A DNA stretch of 64,000 nucleotides from Diphasiastrum complanatum (GCA_029204225.1 CM055110.1:42573862-42637861); one strand, 5' to 3'; shown: positions 38,900 through 61,836, counted from the stretch's first letter. Notes: generated from the letters alone by a model not told the origin. Numbers and translations are program-made.

Positions 38900-39478
38900 T
38901 TATTGTAGTCCACGAGAGGACATTTTGTGCCATGGCATGCCTAAAATCACATCTACTCCCTGCAAAGGTCCTACCATGAATTCTATAGGTTCATAGTAGT
39001 CGGAGATTTGGAGCTTGAGTGTTCCAATTACAGGGTAAATGTTTGCATCACCATCAACAAAATCACCTTTAGCCTTAAGCATAGATTCGAAAAAAGAACC
39101 AACTCCTATCTCTTGTGCAAGCTTGAAAGAGATGAAATTATGAGAGGAGCATGCATCAAAGAGGATTAGATAGAGTCCGGTTATGGACTTGTCCCCATGT
39201 TTTGAGAAGATCATGGGTTTAAGTATCTTCAATGCTTTGTACGGCCACCTGCTTCCCTTTGTCTACACTTGAAGCTTTGGCATCTTTGAGTGGGCATTTG
39301 AAGAAAAGGTGTCCCTTTCCCCCACACTTGAAGCATCTTCCTTCCTTGCGATAGAGCTGCATTTGTTCTTTGGAAAGGCGTTGAGTCTTTTCTTTTGGGT
39401 TTTGAGTTGTGGGAGTTTTCTTCCTTTTGTTCCCGCCTCCATTTCGATGACTATCTTGCAGCTCAATCCTGGTAGCAT
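38900..39478 (-). pseudogene. Gypsy gag zinc knuckle and protease
   Basis: A zinc knuckle CFKCGGKGHLFFKC (CX2CX4HX4C) lies at about 39335-39290. The 110-codon protease frame (39232-38900) carries FDACSSHNFIS, where the active-site triad usually reads DTG or DSG and here reads DAC, and the flap-end block GVDVILGMPWH. The RT frame follows on the same strand within 100 bp, the normal gag-protease-RT order. Further upstream, 39480-39740 has only broken gag-like frames. Confidence 0.8.
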
Positions 39479-39744
39479 AGTATAGGACTTATTCTAAAGT
39501 ATCAACTTGTACTAGATCTAAGCCATATTGTATACTTCTATGCAAACCCGAATAAAACTTCCTTTTCTGTTCTTTCTTGGAAATGGAATGCAAAGTCTGA
39601 ACTTTCAAAAGCAACTCCCAAAATCTCTTAACTACTTTCTCATCTTGCTTTTGTCTAAAGATGTCCCAAGCAACTCAAGTATCTTTCTTATATTCTTTTG
39701 ACAAAAAGTGGGCTTTAATTTGTTTTTTAACTAATTTGGAAAAT

Positions 39745-40325
39745 ACAAGTGGAATTTGTCCTTCCACTAGAGGTCACCACCAAAAGGTGGCTCACTCTAA
39801 ATTATTTTAGGGAGTCTATGCTTATTTACAATGCCTAGAAAATATTACTAGCTCCTACATGGTCGTTCCTTCTCTGGGATTCACCATGTAGGCTTACATG
39901 AATAATAATTGTCACCCTAGCTAGTAATCCTCGGTTCTCATGCTCGGCTCTCAGCTTCCTCTACTCTCCTCCTTCTAAGACCTCCTCAGTCATAGGTTAG
40001 AGATAATCTATGTCTTCAGCTTGGCTCGGAATCTGGGGATTCCCTGGAATCTGCTAACATTATCTATCGCTAATTTGTTGTAGGACCCACTGCAACACAG
40101 GTGATGTCATTCTGCTCGGCACTTGGAAAAGCGTGGATCTTTGTTCGCTTCCGTAAAGCCATGTGCTTATTATCCACAAAATTGTTTCTCAAAAATGAAG
40201 GTCTCTCAATGGCGCTACATTCCAGCCCTCTTGAGAACCTCTTGCGAGTCTTGCTCGCCTCGTCGTCTTGTTGTTTGTTTTTGCTTGTTCATCTTCTGCC
40301 CCAGGGCTTCAAATACTTGGAAAAG
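39745..40325. repeat. 0.58-kb direct repeat, copy 1
   Basis: Matches 47465-48028 in the same orientation with roughly constant similarity. Shared blocks include AAAGGTGGCTCACTCTAA, CTAGCTCCTACATGGTCG and GACCCACTGCAACAC. Size and spacing (7.7 kb) would suit a pair of LTRs, but I could not place TG...CA ends or a target duplication. Confidence 0.75.
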
Positions 40326-40406
40326 CCCATCTCCTGTCAATCTTTCACCATAGTGACATATCATGATGACATGAAGGCCGCTCTGTAGTATAGTCGGCCC
40401 ATCATC

Positions 40407-42258
40407 TCATGGTCTTCCTCTTATTGGAGGGCTATGTTGGGATTGGTCTTGATCGAATCCAAACCATGATCCCATAAACATTCTTGCTGCATTAGAAAGG
40501 CCATAGATCGACAGTATTTGGCACTTTCTTGAATGCATAGATCGGCACTTGTCTTGTATTTGTCCCCGAAATCTAGCAATTGTAGCCTCAAGTAATCCGA
40601 GGAGATTCTCTCTGAAATTTTCGGAATCAATGGCCAATTCAGCAACTTGACCCGTGGCTTTTCTGTCGGCCATGGATTTCTGCATTTGAGTGGCATGTAG
40701 AATGGATCTATTCGCTTCCATGCCGGTGCCTTCAGGTATTCTTGGAGTCACCTGCTATCCTTTAGGATCTTGCTTCGCATTCAGGTTGCGGTTGTAATGC
40801 CGCAATGATCTCGGCCCTGGTGGAGTATTGGCTTTGATCTATCTCCTCTTTGCCTTCCCTCATGTTGGGAGGATATTTCCTCTCGAATTTCTCTGATTCT
40901 CTAGTATCAGCCATTTTGTCCCTGGGCCTGATAGGAGAAGCTACCCTACGTGGTTGTGGTGGCCTCGCCAGGTAATCATCCAGGGCCTTGGTGCCCGTAT
41001 CTTTTTCCTTGGCTTGCTTGCTCGTTGATGGCTTAGCTGCGCCCGTGTCTTGCTTGGGCAAAGATTTTCTTGTTTCTAGTGGATCTGCCTGGAAGTTGTC
41101 ATTACCCCCAATGTCGGTGATAACTTCTGGGAGGTCAAGGATGGAGTGATCTGGAGAGAGAGGTGCAGGGATGACAGGTTTAGGAGGAGGTGGGTTTAAC
41201 AAATCATACACCACACCGGGAGAGCAAAGTTGTTGAAGAAACTCGTCCCGTCGGGCTTTGTATGTGTTAGCTGGACCTTTTGACGGGCCCATTATTCTGC
41301 TAGGAGGTGGTGGAGAAAGGGAAGATGAAAAAATAGGGTAAGTGAGAATAAATAACTCAGAAAAATTAAAAGCGGAATAAGATGAGGGGTTAAAAGTGGG
41401 AGGGGGAACGGAAAAAGTTCTGGAAGCAGCTTCGGCTCTCTAGCTACCCGATCCTGAGCTACCATCTAATGGTCGGGTTTTTCCACCCTTCTTTCCAACT
41501 CCATCATCTCCATCATCGTACCGTGGTTTCTGCGAATGAGCACCTACTTGGGCCTTGCACGCCGTGTCCCACAACTGGTTCACCTTGTCCAAGACTTGCT
41601 GTAGGGCCTTCATTGTATCTTCTAGCTGTTTCTGGGACTCCAGGATGATTTTTTCTTGCTTGGCCACAATATTCTCGAAATTAATTTTTTCGGCTTCTCA
41701 TTTCTGGATCAGCTGCACATACTTTTCCATCCAGATGGCTGAGGACTGTGGGACCTGGAACTATATGTCCTCGAGCTTAACTAGAGGGGCATCAACTGTC
41801 ATCATCAACTATCATTGCACCCAACGATCCGTCTCGTACTTGGTCGATCTGGACCATCTGGTGCTTCAATTGCTGCTGGACCTCTTCCAAAGTGATCTTT
41901 TGTCCGACTTGTTCTCGATTTGATGCTAGCTTACCAACCAATGCATGTGGTAGCTTGCCTCGGATAGGCCGATCATTGAGCGCTTAGCTGCTTCGGAGAG
42001 CTTTTCAAGGTTAGTGAGGGTTGGGTACTGATCAGGGGTGTGAGCTGGTGAAGCTAATCCAAAAAATAGACGTTGTGTAGGAGATGAAGATGGAGGTCGC
42101 GGGACTGGAGGAATAATGCTAGTAGCAATGGTAGTTGTTGTTGTGGTGGTGGTGGTTATTGGAGGGGTCAGACTTCTTCTTGACTGATCTACCTTCTCTA
42201 GTTCATCGTCACTTATTTCCATCAGGTCCGCAACATCAAAATATTGCGAAGTGGCCAA
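40407..42258 (-). pseudogene. Decayed low-complexity, coiled-coil reading frame
   Basis: A series of minus-strand frames reads as one damaged coding region. It starts MATSQYFDVADLMEISDDE (42258) with Thr- and Pro-rich stretches, then a coiled-coil section (QKITLEEVQQQLKHQMVQID near 41900, ILESQKQLEDTMKALQQVLD near 41640). A Ser/Gly-rich tail follows, and a second section starts MGPSKGPANTYKARRDEFLQ (41292-40762). The last part (40751-40407) contains LLEATIARFRGQIQDKCRSM. Frameshifts separate the parts. The style resembles gag or an extra leading frame of a large gypsy element, but I cannot name the family. Confidence 0.35.
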
Positions 42259-42499
42259 GGTGTGGACTTGCTGGGCCTGTGGTTATTGACCTTGTGGCTG
42301 CTTGGCCGCGTCCGTGTCCTGGGGTGTAGCGCAGGCATCCCAAAGGGAGCCGGGAACCACGACTTAGCTTCCCAGCCTTCAACTCTTGCCATCCAAACCC
42401 ACTTGACATACAAGCAGCCAACTCGCCAACAACGATCAGACTTAACCAACTTGAAGTTCCGAAAACCAACATTGAGATCCAACCTGGCGCCATGCCATA

Positions 42500-43440
42500 T
42501 CAGGGGTCCCGATGTGGGTGACTTCCCTCCAAGCAAGCCGCCCGACATACATCAAACTTAATCAACTCGAAGCTTCATTACAAATGAGTAACATCCATTC
42601 CAAGCAAGCAGAAAGACTTACATCAGACTTAACCAACTGAAAGCTTCGTCACGAGCACTGGAGGCCAACCTGGCGCCACGCCAGACTGAACAGCCATAAA
42701 CAGGTAACTTCTACCCAAGCAAGCCATCCAACTTAGCCGACAGGTTACAGCCCGTTCCCCAAGAGCTTAACCCATTCACGTTCATGCAAGGAACACTCAG
42801 AACCACAAGCCGCGACAGATATGGAGACAACCAATTCCTGGACCAAATGGTCTCGACAGCATACCGCTGGCGCCACAGAGCGAATGGTCCCGACGGCATA
42901 CCGCTGGCGTCTCGGGATACAACCCTCAGTTATGTGCCAACTCAAAATTTTGAAGCGGCCTTACAACTGGCGCTTTTACCGAACACTGAAACCCAGAAGG
43001 TAATCAGAGTCAGTTTGAAAAAAATCCCACTTTATTGATAAATCTGAGAAAGTTACATTTCAAGTATGTGACCGACTCTAGTCTCCGGGGCGCTAGCATG
43101 CCAAGGCGAGAGCCATGACAACATTCCATCAAGGGAGGCTGAGACTTGGTTGGAGCTCGTCCTGAGTCGCAACCCGCACTCCCCTATAGTATTGGTGTGA
43201 TTCGGCACCCCCCCTCATACCAAGCACTCTACCCAAGCTGGTAAAGCACATTTTTCTCTCTCTAGGATTTTCTCTTTCTAGAAAGTCATTTTCTCTCTCT
43301 AAATTTTATTGATCCAGGCTTCCTTTAATCATGCCTAGATCGTGTGAGGTGATTGCACATCGATCGGAGCTCTCTGGACTCCGCTAGAACTGATCAAAGA
43401 TTTTCAACCATAGGAACTTGGCGCCGGCTGGATTCTGGTC
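42500..43440 (+). repeat. LTR-like stretch ending in a TGGCGCC primer-site-like word
   Basis: Noncoding, with repeated words (AACTTAACCAACT-type, ACCGCTGGCG twice at 42862-42910, CTTTCTCTCTCTA-type near 43260-43300). It ends at about 43417 with ACTTGGCGCCGGCTGGA. TTGGCGCC just after an LTR is typical of plant gypsy primer-binding sites. It separates the two halves of the damaged minus-strand frame, so it may be a later insertion. No second copy is in the window. Confidence 0.3.
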
Positions 43441-43503
43441 ACAGTGGCGCCGAGGATATAGCTGGCTCTAGTGGCGCCGGAAGTAAAGCTTGTAAAGGTA
43501 GCT

Positions 43504-44156
43504 TTACAACATGGGCACTGGAACTCCCCACTCCCCCCCCCCAAAAAAAAAAAAAAATGGTGCATTTGGTGATGTTGGTGGCGTTGGCGTGGTGATTAAT
43601 ATGGGTGGGGTGGTGACCTTGTCTGGTTGACCAACGACTTGTGATGTGGTCATGTCTAGTGCTGCTATAGACGTAGCTGCTCCATCACCCCCGTCGATGG
43701 TGTGTGAGGGTGGTGAGTGTTGTTGTGAGGCTGAAGTTGAGCTTCCATCATCGGAAGCTGAACCATCTGATGTTGTTCCAGCTGGTGATGTCCTCCTAGC
43801 CTGAAGCTTTCTTTGTACTCTTTCTTGCCTTGTGTCTGGCAATTGGGCCTTGGAGGTATCGGCCTGTTGAGCTTGGGAGGGTGCTGTTGCTTGTGGGTCT
43901 GGTTGTGGGCTTTGTCGATTGTGGACCAGTGGAAGAATACTGGTGTTCACCCTTTTGGGTGGGAGTCCCGATGGTGTTGGAGTTTGGGCCCGTCCTGTAC
44001 TTGATGTAGTGTGATATCCGTCATGAGATACCCGAGTACGGTTATGGGCTGCTTGTTTTTTAGACACTCATGAAGGCAGTTCAAAGCAAATTGTGCCCAA
44101 TCATAGAGGTTCTGGGCATGCAGTCGTGAATCTGCCATCATGTGGAACAGGGACAT
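43504..44156 (-). pseudogene. Low-complexity minus-strand frame, possible retroelement gag
   Basis: Two overlapping frames. 44156-43947 starts MSLFHMMADSRLHAQNLYDW and contains FLKNKQPITVLGYLMTDI in related form. 44067-43504 is rich in Pro, Ser, Thr and Gln (PPKRVNTSILPLVHNRQSPQ) and ends in a homopolymer-coded Phe run over the A-tract near 43545. Composition is like the 40.4-42.3 kb frame and may be its upstream part. It abuts the truncated gypsy 3' end at about 44157. Confidence 0.3.
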
Positions 44157-44480
44157 GGGGAGTCCTTCGGTTGAGATTTGACAAGAGTCCTTCGGTTGAG
44201 ATTTGACAAAAATCCAGTATGGAGGAATGGAGCTGTGTGATGCAAGTGAAGAACTTCAAGGGAAAAATATGACTATGGCTAAGAGTAGAAGTTCTGATGG
44301 GAAAGGTGTATCTCAATGAATGATTGTATGCTTAATTGAGAATATTGAGATACCAGACAGACAGAAATGAGATGGGCCAAAAGTGTCAGAATCTTTTTCA
44401 TATGGTGTAGCCTATCATTTGTTGACCTAGAACATTCATGACAAATGGGTATTTATAGAAAAAAAAATGCATAGAAAGTA
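44157..44480 (-). repeat. Gypsy 3' end, second copy, truncated in the minisatellite
   Basis: Reverse complement of about 4650-4960. It contains only two of the 25-bp units before similarity stops at about 44157, where unrelated sequence begins. It adjoins the integrase remnant on the same strand. Confidence 0.7.
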
Positions 44481-44484
44481 ATAA

Positions 44485-44900
44485 CTAGCTCTATAGGACA
44501 ACCAAAACGTGTATTAATGTTTTCGTAAAGAAGACGCGCGACAGTTTTTGCGTTGGCGTCCTTTGTTGCTTGAGCCTCAACCCACTTAGTGGCATAATCT
44601 GTGGGTATGAGGATGTAACGGGCTTGCATATGTTTCGATGCTGGACTGATTGGTCCAACAAAGTCAATTCCCCACTTATGGAAGGCTTCACCTTCTATAA
44701 TGGGGGTCAGTGGTGTGAAGTCTGTTTTGGTATTTTTCTTGGCTCGTTGACAGACATCACACATTTTAATGACAACAAATGTGTCTTTAAACAAAGATGG
44801 CTACCACAATCCTGCTCGAAGGATAGTCTTAGTCGTGGCTTCAGCAGAGAAGTGGCCACCGCCAATGCCCTATTGAGCCTGAGATATGATAGGTCGTATC
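44485..44900 (-). pseudogene. Gypsy integrase, internally deleted
   Basis: The zinc-binding module (GIGGGHFSAEATT near 44870-44830, CDVCQRAKKNTKTDF near 44758) and the first part of the core are present: HKWGIDFVGPISPASKH with the first catalytic Asp intact, then YATKWVEAQATKDANAK. The sequence stops at GCPIELV near 44485 and jumps into the 3' noncoding region. Relative to the plus-strand copy, about 0.78 kb (3.87-4.65 kb there) is missing, including the other two catalytic residues and the C-terminus. Confidence 0.85.
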
Positions 44901-44920
44901 TTAGATTCATAAGCGCATCA

Positions 44921-45979
44921 TCAGATAATACCGTCAACGCCCCGTTTATAAAGTTGTCCGGCTATGAGCTGAAAGGGCGCTGCTTTACGCAAAAAATTTC
45001 TTTTTGCCATCGTTCTCAAGCCTTCTTTGAGTCTATCTGTTGTTAGGAACCGAGTCATCTCCTCAGCCCATAAGGGTGTAGCATCAATTTGAAAAAGACA
45101 TGCATCAGGAAGATCATTGTTGACTGATGCAGTCGCTTTTTCAGCATTAGGTAGTCGGGAAAGGTGATCCGCCATGAAATGTTGGGTCCCTTTCCGAACA
45201 ACTACGCATAAATTAAATTCCTCTAGTATCAATAGCCATCAAGCTATACGTCCCGTTTTACAAGACTTATTAACAATATATAATAGGGCTTGATGGTCGG
45301 TGTAGAATGCAAAGGTCTGGCCTAGTAAATAATGTCTTAGTTGTTGTATAGCATAGACCATGGCTAATGCTTCTCGCTCAGTGGTTGTATAGTTTACTTC
45401 AGCAGGCACCAGCTGCCTGTTCAAGAAACATATTGGGAAATCTTTGCCATACTCGTCCGGTTGTGCAAGAAGACCTCCAATGGCATACTTACTTGCGTTA
45501 GTATGCACATGGAACTCTTTCGTGTAGTCTGGCGAGTGGAGTGTGGGTGACGTGATAAGGGCTGTTTTCAACTCCTCAAAGGCTTTAATTTGTTCTTCGG
45601 TCCAGCGAGGATCTACCACAACTAAATAAACGAGAAGTGTCTTGCTGGCATAATCAATTATAAAGATGCAATAATAATTTGTGTGATCGAGGAAGATGTA
45701 CACTTCCTTCACTGTTGCAGGTAAGGGCATTTTAACTATTACCTTGATTTTTGAAGGATCGGTAGAAATACCGTCCTTTGAGATTATATGTCCGAGTACC
45801 ACCCCATGGGTGACCCAGATTTGGCACTTATCAGGGTTTAGGAAAATTCCAAATCTACGGCAGCAAATGAAGATTTTCTCCAGTGCGTCAAGGTGCGTAG
45901 CCGTTGAGGAATGTACACCCAGATCGTTGAGATAAATCTCCACAATCTGATGTAACAGGTCTTGGAAGGCCAGTTGCAT
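44921..45979 (-). pseudogene. Gypsy RT C-terminal half and RNase H
   Basis: The frame 45979-45239 begins just upstream of the catalytic box, which reads YLND instead of YIDD or YLDD. GVVLGHIISKDGISTDPSKI follows, then the RNase H segment FHVHTNASKYAIGGLLAQ, where Asn again replaces the usual Asp (TDAS). LNRQLVPAEVNYTTTEREAL and FAFYTDHQALLYI complete the domain. After one stop, 45232-44921 continues with HFMADHLSRLPN, the end of RNase H, and the linker to integrase. Both Asp-to-Asn changes fit G-to-A transitions. Confidence 0.88.
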
Positions 45980-45985
45980 GACCCT

Positions 45986-46702
45986 CTAAAACGTTGAAGG
46001 GGCATTGCATAAGCCAAAAGGCATGACATCATAAGCATAATCCTCGTTCTCTATGGCAAAGGTCATTTTATGTTTATCTTCAGGGGCTATTTGAACAAAG
46101 AAATAACAGCTGAATCCATCCAAGAAGTTGAAAGCCTCAGCTCCTACCATTTCCTCTAAGATTTGGGTCATTAAAGGCAAGGGAAAATGGTCTTTTTTCG
46201 TAACCGCATTAAGGTTCTTGAGATCGACACAGATACGATGTTTGTCGTTTTTCTTGGGTACAACCACAATGGGTGATATCAAGTCAGAAAATACTTCAAG
46301 TCCCTGTAGAGATTGCTCTTTGTCAGGGATCTGAGCGGATAACAGACTTTGCGTATGTCCTTCCTCTCGCAAAAACTCCTCTCGAAATTCATTGTATTGC
46401 CTTTGTTCCACGTTTGGGTCTGGGTAGTCTTTGGATAATGTGGAAGCTTTCAAGTGGCTTCCATTCGGGTCAGCTGGTTTTTCATTGTTTTGTTGTTGTT
46501 CTTGTTGTTGGTATTGTGTTCTAGTTAGAACTCTAACAGGTTCAGATGATATATGACGTGCTGGAAGGATCTTGTATATAATAGCAATAAAGTGATGTAT
46601 GCCCCATAAAGTCGCAGATGTCACATTTGATCAATGAAGTATCCAGGATTGGTTGGTATGAAGGGCACTCATTGCTAGTGTGTGCACCTCCACAATGAGG
46701 GC
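45986..46702 (-). pseudogene. Gypsy gag zinc knuckles and RT N-terminal half
   Basis: Two zinc knuckles occur in tandem: CPHCGGAHTSNEC (about 46702-46660) and CDICDFMGHTSLYC (about 46630-46590), both CX2CX4HX4C. The RT follows: GLEVFSDLISPIVVVPKKND, KHRICVDLKNLNAVTKKDHF, EDYAYDVMPFGLCNAPSTF. A stop separates this from the catalytic-box frame. No clear protease lies between knuckles and RT in the readable frames. The stretch from 46730 to 47464 shows nothing I recognise. Confidence 0.82.
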
Positions 46703-47464
46703 ATATTCACAGATTCTCTAAATCTATGAACACGGTTTTGTTGTTTCTTTTATTTCTTCTTTTTATCGTTCTTTCTTCATTCTTCGAAGATTATGGTTCC
46801 TTACGATTTGTCCTTTTTATTGGAACGGTTTCAGCAGAAGTGTTTTCTCAATTCACAACAAGTATTCCCCAGCCTGTCAGTGGGAAGTCACGGATCCGAT
46901 ACTCAGCTACATGCATAAACCAGCCATATAACCAGACATAGCTCAAGAAGATCAACGTTCTAGACCAGGGAGCAATCCTACCACTGTCTACTAAATCAGA
47001 AAGCAATCAAGAACAAGATTAACTACTCAAATAAGAAACAAGATGCAAGAAACTAGATTCCTAAAAACATTTTGACAGTCCAAGAATCAAGAAACACTCA
47101 TTTCTTGATGCTTAAAATGCCCAAGAACAATCAAGAACTGGAATGTAAGAAAGTATGCAAGATCTACACCACAAACTAGCCTATTTAGTTTACTTGCATG
47201 CTGATTGCTACCTTATTCTACAACAAGAAATGAATTCTAATCCACAACTAAGCAAGAAAGAAAACAAGAATGCTCATAGAAACTTCACTCAAGAACATTG
47301 CTATGAATGAGGAACTTAGCTATTATCAAGAACTCGTGGAGGATCTTCTTTATTTGCTCAAGAGAACTTGACAATACATTCAAAGCTCCCTCACAAGAGA
47401 GGGGGCCCCTTAAATAAGCAAGAAGGCTGCCCATGTGGAGCCCAAGTGGCAATTCCACCAAATT

Positions 47465-48385
<921 letters not shown>

Positions 48386-48388
<3 letters not shown>

Positions 48389-51374
48389 GGTGCAAGGTTA
48401 TTGAATACAATCACTGAGTTTTCTCTCTCCCTCTTGTCTCTCATGGTTTGAATAGTTGCTACATGCTCCAATTTCTAAATTTGTGTCCAATGCAAGTACC
48501 ATCATGCTGCAACCATCAAAATAAGTCATTTGCACTATGCATGCTGCAATAGTGGTATAAAAAAAATACCGTTAAAGTGAATGCAGACCCATTAGTCATT
48601 CATCATACATCCCTTATTGTTTCCTTCTCGTTGTATAACATAAACATCACCTATCAATTTACTATTGATGTTTTTATTATGTATTATTTATCAAAAATTG
48701 TTTATTGTGGGAGAAATGCATAGTCTCTAACTTAGAAATTATGAGAATAGAATTGGCAGGTGTTATTGCTATTAAGCCATTGGCTACTAACACTAACACT
48801 AACAAAAAAAACATTTTCTATAGTTTTATTTGAAATAAGTCTTAAGTTGAAAACTAAAACATGATTTGATGATGAATTTTTGCTACTTTTGGAAGTCGAG
48901 TTGCTAAGGAAATGCCATGTTTGACTTCTACTCTCACATACAATTGTTGTTGATTTTGTAGAAAGATAAGATACTTATATTGCCATACTCATTATCTATA
49001 CAAAGTGATTATGTATGATTTTCCTTGCTTGTAAGCTCATCTATTGCTAGCAAAAAGGAAATGAAGCTCCAAATATTGCTTTCTTATGAACCATGTTGGT
49101 ACGAGTAGCACTTATTTTTTATGAAAGAAATTATGCGTATTTACACTTTTGCTTTATGGAAGGGTGGTAGCAACATGATATCTCCCTAGTACAAGTTAAA
49201 GTCGTCTTCAACCAAACGTAAAAAATGATGGAGGGAGTACTTTGTCCCCTACTATGAATATATCTACAAACAATGATGATGAGCCTTACGGCATAAGTGA
49301 TATATTTGACAATTTTGAAGAAACCCCTCTAGATGAGTAGTTGATCTATCATGATCGCCATTGGCTGATTTCAGATAGAGATTTAGATTCTTATCATGTA
49401 TATGAACAGCCGAATATGCCAAAAAGAAATAGGGCAAGAAACACTGAATCACAAGGTAGGATTAAAGCTCACGATGAATACCCAGATAACAAAATTGCCT
49501 CTGATAACGCCTAGGAGGGTAAGGGACAATAGAATGCTCAATGACATGGTTTTAGTTTTAGTTGTTTATTTCTCTACTTTGCTAACCTTGTTGCTTGGTG
49601 AAATTTTTTTTGTAAAAAAAAAAAATCAAAATTATTTCTAGAAATGAAGTCTGTTGCTATATATTCTAACTCTAAAAGTGTATGATTTGGATGATTCAAA
49701 TGACAACTTTATTTGCACCCACCACCACTGATGCATCATATAGGCACAATGTGATTGAAACATTTGAGTGTAAGGTCGTTTTAATGCTATGAATGATAGG
49801 TGAATCATTGATAAGATTGAACTTTCTTGAGATCGTAGATGTCTTTCAACGATAAATTATCAAATCATAGGATAGGAGCTTGATTACGAGATTTAGACAT
49901 TGGATTATCAATGAAATGAATGAATTTCTAAGGTCACATAGATTTGTGATCAATCATATCTCTTTGAAGTTGACAGATCTAGATGCATTCACATTCACAC
50001 CAACATCACCACATTATAGATTGCTGACATTTGCATCCATATGATTTCACCATGATCACCGAGATCTGCATTTTGCATATCCTTCCATGCATGGGTCTAA
50101 AAAGTGGTCATTTCTTTAAGTCTATTGGGATCGGGAGCATTTGCCAATTAGATCACGGGTGGGTGTGATGTAGGTATTAAGGCGCCAAAATTGTTGAAGA
50201 TGTTGCTATTGATGCCAGTCTTGTTGTTGATGGATCCTAGGGGCTTAATTAATGGCCCTTGGACATATAGTTGTTGAAGCTATCACACTTGATCTACTAT
50301 GGTTAGGATCACTCTCACAGACTGCTGAGGCCTACCTACTATGATGTGAATCAATCTACTAGGTTTCTTCGTGTGGGGACCACACTCCCCGGTAAAGTTG
50401 CCAATGTTAGTTGATTTTTTGACACAAAATTGCACTGATATGGGGATTATTTATACAATTTTGTAAAGAAATCAACACGTGAAACCCGACTACTGATGAT
50501 AAAATCGGCATAAAATTGCCTATAAATAAATGCAGCTAGAGAAAATTTTGCGGCCTTAGAAATGGCCCATAAAATTTTTTACAACCTTAGAATTGGTCCA
50601 GTTATGCGAATTGTAATAGCCTGCTTTGCCGCACAAAATTTTCCATGTACTAAATTTTTATTTGACTAATGTATATTCACTCAATGTGTTTGTCAAGAAA
50701 CTGGTCCATCAAAATAATCCCAAGTCATGAGTCCTGAAAGCTGTGACAAATGCAATTCGAATAGGAAAAATTGGCATGTTGAACTCTAGCATCTGAGCAT
50801 GAGTTGAGCTATTTTCTCCAGCACATTAAATTATGGCTCGACTTAACAACCTTGCCATAAATTTACGATCCATTTCAATCGAGTGCAAAGGTCACTAAAA
50901 TGACCATTCCCTAATACAAAGAGTCTCTATGTAAATGTGGAGTGTCAAAACAAGGCCACTTGCAGTAAAACCACCCCACACACAACTCGGCCGTGAAAAG
51001 GTTTTCGCTAGCTATGGCATGGAAGGTGCTTAAATCCCAATTGTTAGCATGGAAGGTGCTTAAATCACAAATTCAGGAGCCAAAGTAAAAATCTCCCACA
51101 GTTGATCCATAAGTAGGGCCTCATAACCTTTTGTCAAATGAGAGGGGCTTTGTGAAGGAGATTATAGATAGATAGATAGAATACCACGCTCCTCCTGATC
51201 CTTCACTCTCGTTTCTCCTTTATGCTCGTCTCTCGCGTTCGACAGGCTTGGAAACACACAAACGATTTGTCTCCTCCTCCTCGTGTTCTTCTTCTTTTCT
51301 TCTTCTTGTAGCTCAGCGTTTTGTTCTGCATTTGGGTTATTTGGACAGGAGCTTTGATTACAGGCTTGTTTGCC
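48386..51374. other. Upstream of the spliced gene; no other gene recognised
   Basis: No gene or element recognised. A short (TAGA)4 tract lies at about 51165-51180, close to the expected 5' end of the spliced gene. A clear TATA box for that gene could not be picked with confidence. Confidence 0.5.
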
Positions 51375-60647
<9,273 letters not shown>

Positions 60648-61833
60648 GGTGTGCTTATCCTGGCTGACGTGACATTGACATTTGAATAACATATTTTGAG
60701 CTCTTTAATTTGGACTTTTTGTTTCAATTTTGATGCATTGTTATCTTTTGGAATCAACTTGCAGCTACTTGGCCTTCCAACTGTCATCAGAAAGAAGTTC
60801 TTGCTTGGAGATTTCAAGTACTGTCTTGGAATCAGGTAATGCCCGGGAGTGAGGATGATGGTGTTGACGAGTTTGTGCCACTAGTTGATGTATGTGCAAT
60901 GTGAGCTTTCTATTTAGGGTTTTAAAACTTGTGCATATTAGGGAATGCTCACAATCATCAACACTGGAAAGAAATAGTAACATATTTTCCTATGCAAATC
61001 AAGTGCTTACTTGTGGTTCCACAAGATGATGAACATCGGACATACCATTAGATCAACTAATTGATATTTCAATCACAGGAGTGTCACCTACAAAACTTCT
61101 ATGCATGCTTACGTTGAGTTTTTGCGCTATAAGTGTAGCAGGAGACTCCATAAGGTAGTCAACTACACAGTGCCTACCAGAGGGTGGATGGCTGTCAAGC
61201 ACAGGCCCGTGATAGGGATAAAATATCAAACTCAAAGTGTGCTGAAGTGGTTTCTAAGCACATTAAGTGGATCTATGAACCAAGGCAGTTTTGATCCTCA
61301 TGTCCATTCAAGATGCTGTAATTTGATGTGCTATTATGTTATATGACTGCTTTAGGTTGATTGTGTGTTATCTTTTTTTCCTCCTATTTTGCAATTAGAA
61401 ATTTTGAGTATTGTTGTACTTACACATTAGAAGAATCCTAAAATTGAAGTCACTGAGTTGGACACAGTTAGGTTTCGACCCTGCTGCATCCTTAAAATAT
61501 GGCGGCATTAGCATTAGAGCATCATACTTTAGGTTACAAAGTATTAAAAATGATTGTGAATCCATTTAAATAGAAATCGAGATTCACTTCTCTACTTTAT
61601 ATGGTCATCAAATGTTGCACCTTTTGTTCTCAAGGATTGTGTGAGAGCTAAAATGAGGATACCTCCTTAAGAATAGAAGTTAAAAATTTCAACAAGTATG
61701 CAATGCTCCTTGATACTCATGTAGGAATCTGTTAAAAGCTGTTCAGATTTCTAAAGCTTGACAAATCTACTCAATTTGAATCTAATGGACTTTGTAATGA
61801 ATTATGAATAACATGTGAAGACAGGATCTTGCT

Positions 61834-61836
<3 letters not shown>
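60648..61836. other. 3' flank of the spliced gene; no further gene recognised
   Basis: AT-rich. An acceptor-like CTTGCAG at about 60765 precedes a short readable stretch, but nothing ties it to the upstream gene, which has already stopped. No polyadenylation signal could be chosen with confidence. Confidence 0.4.
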
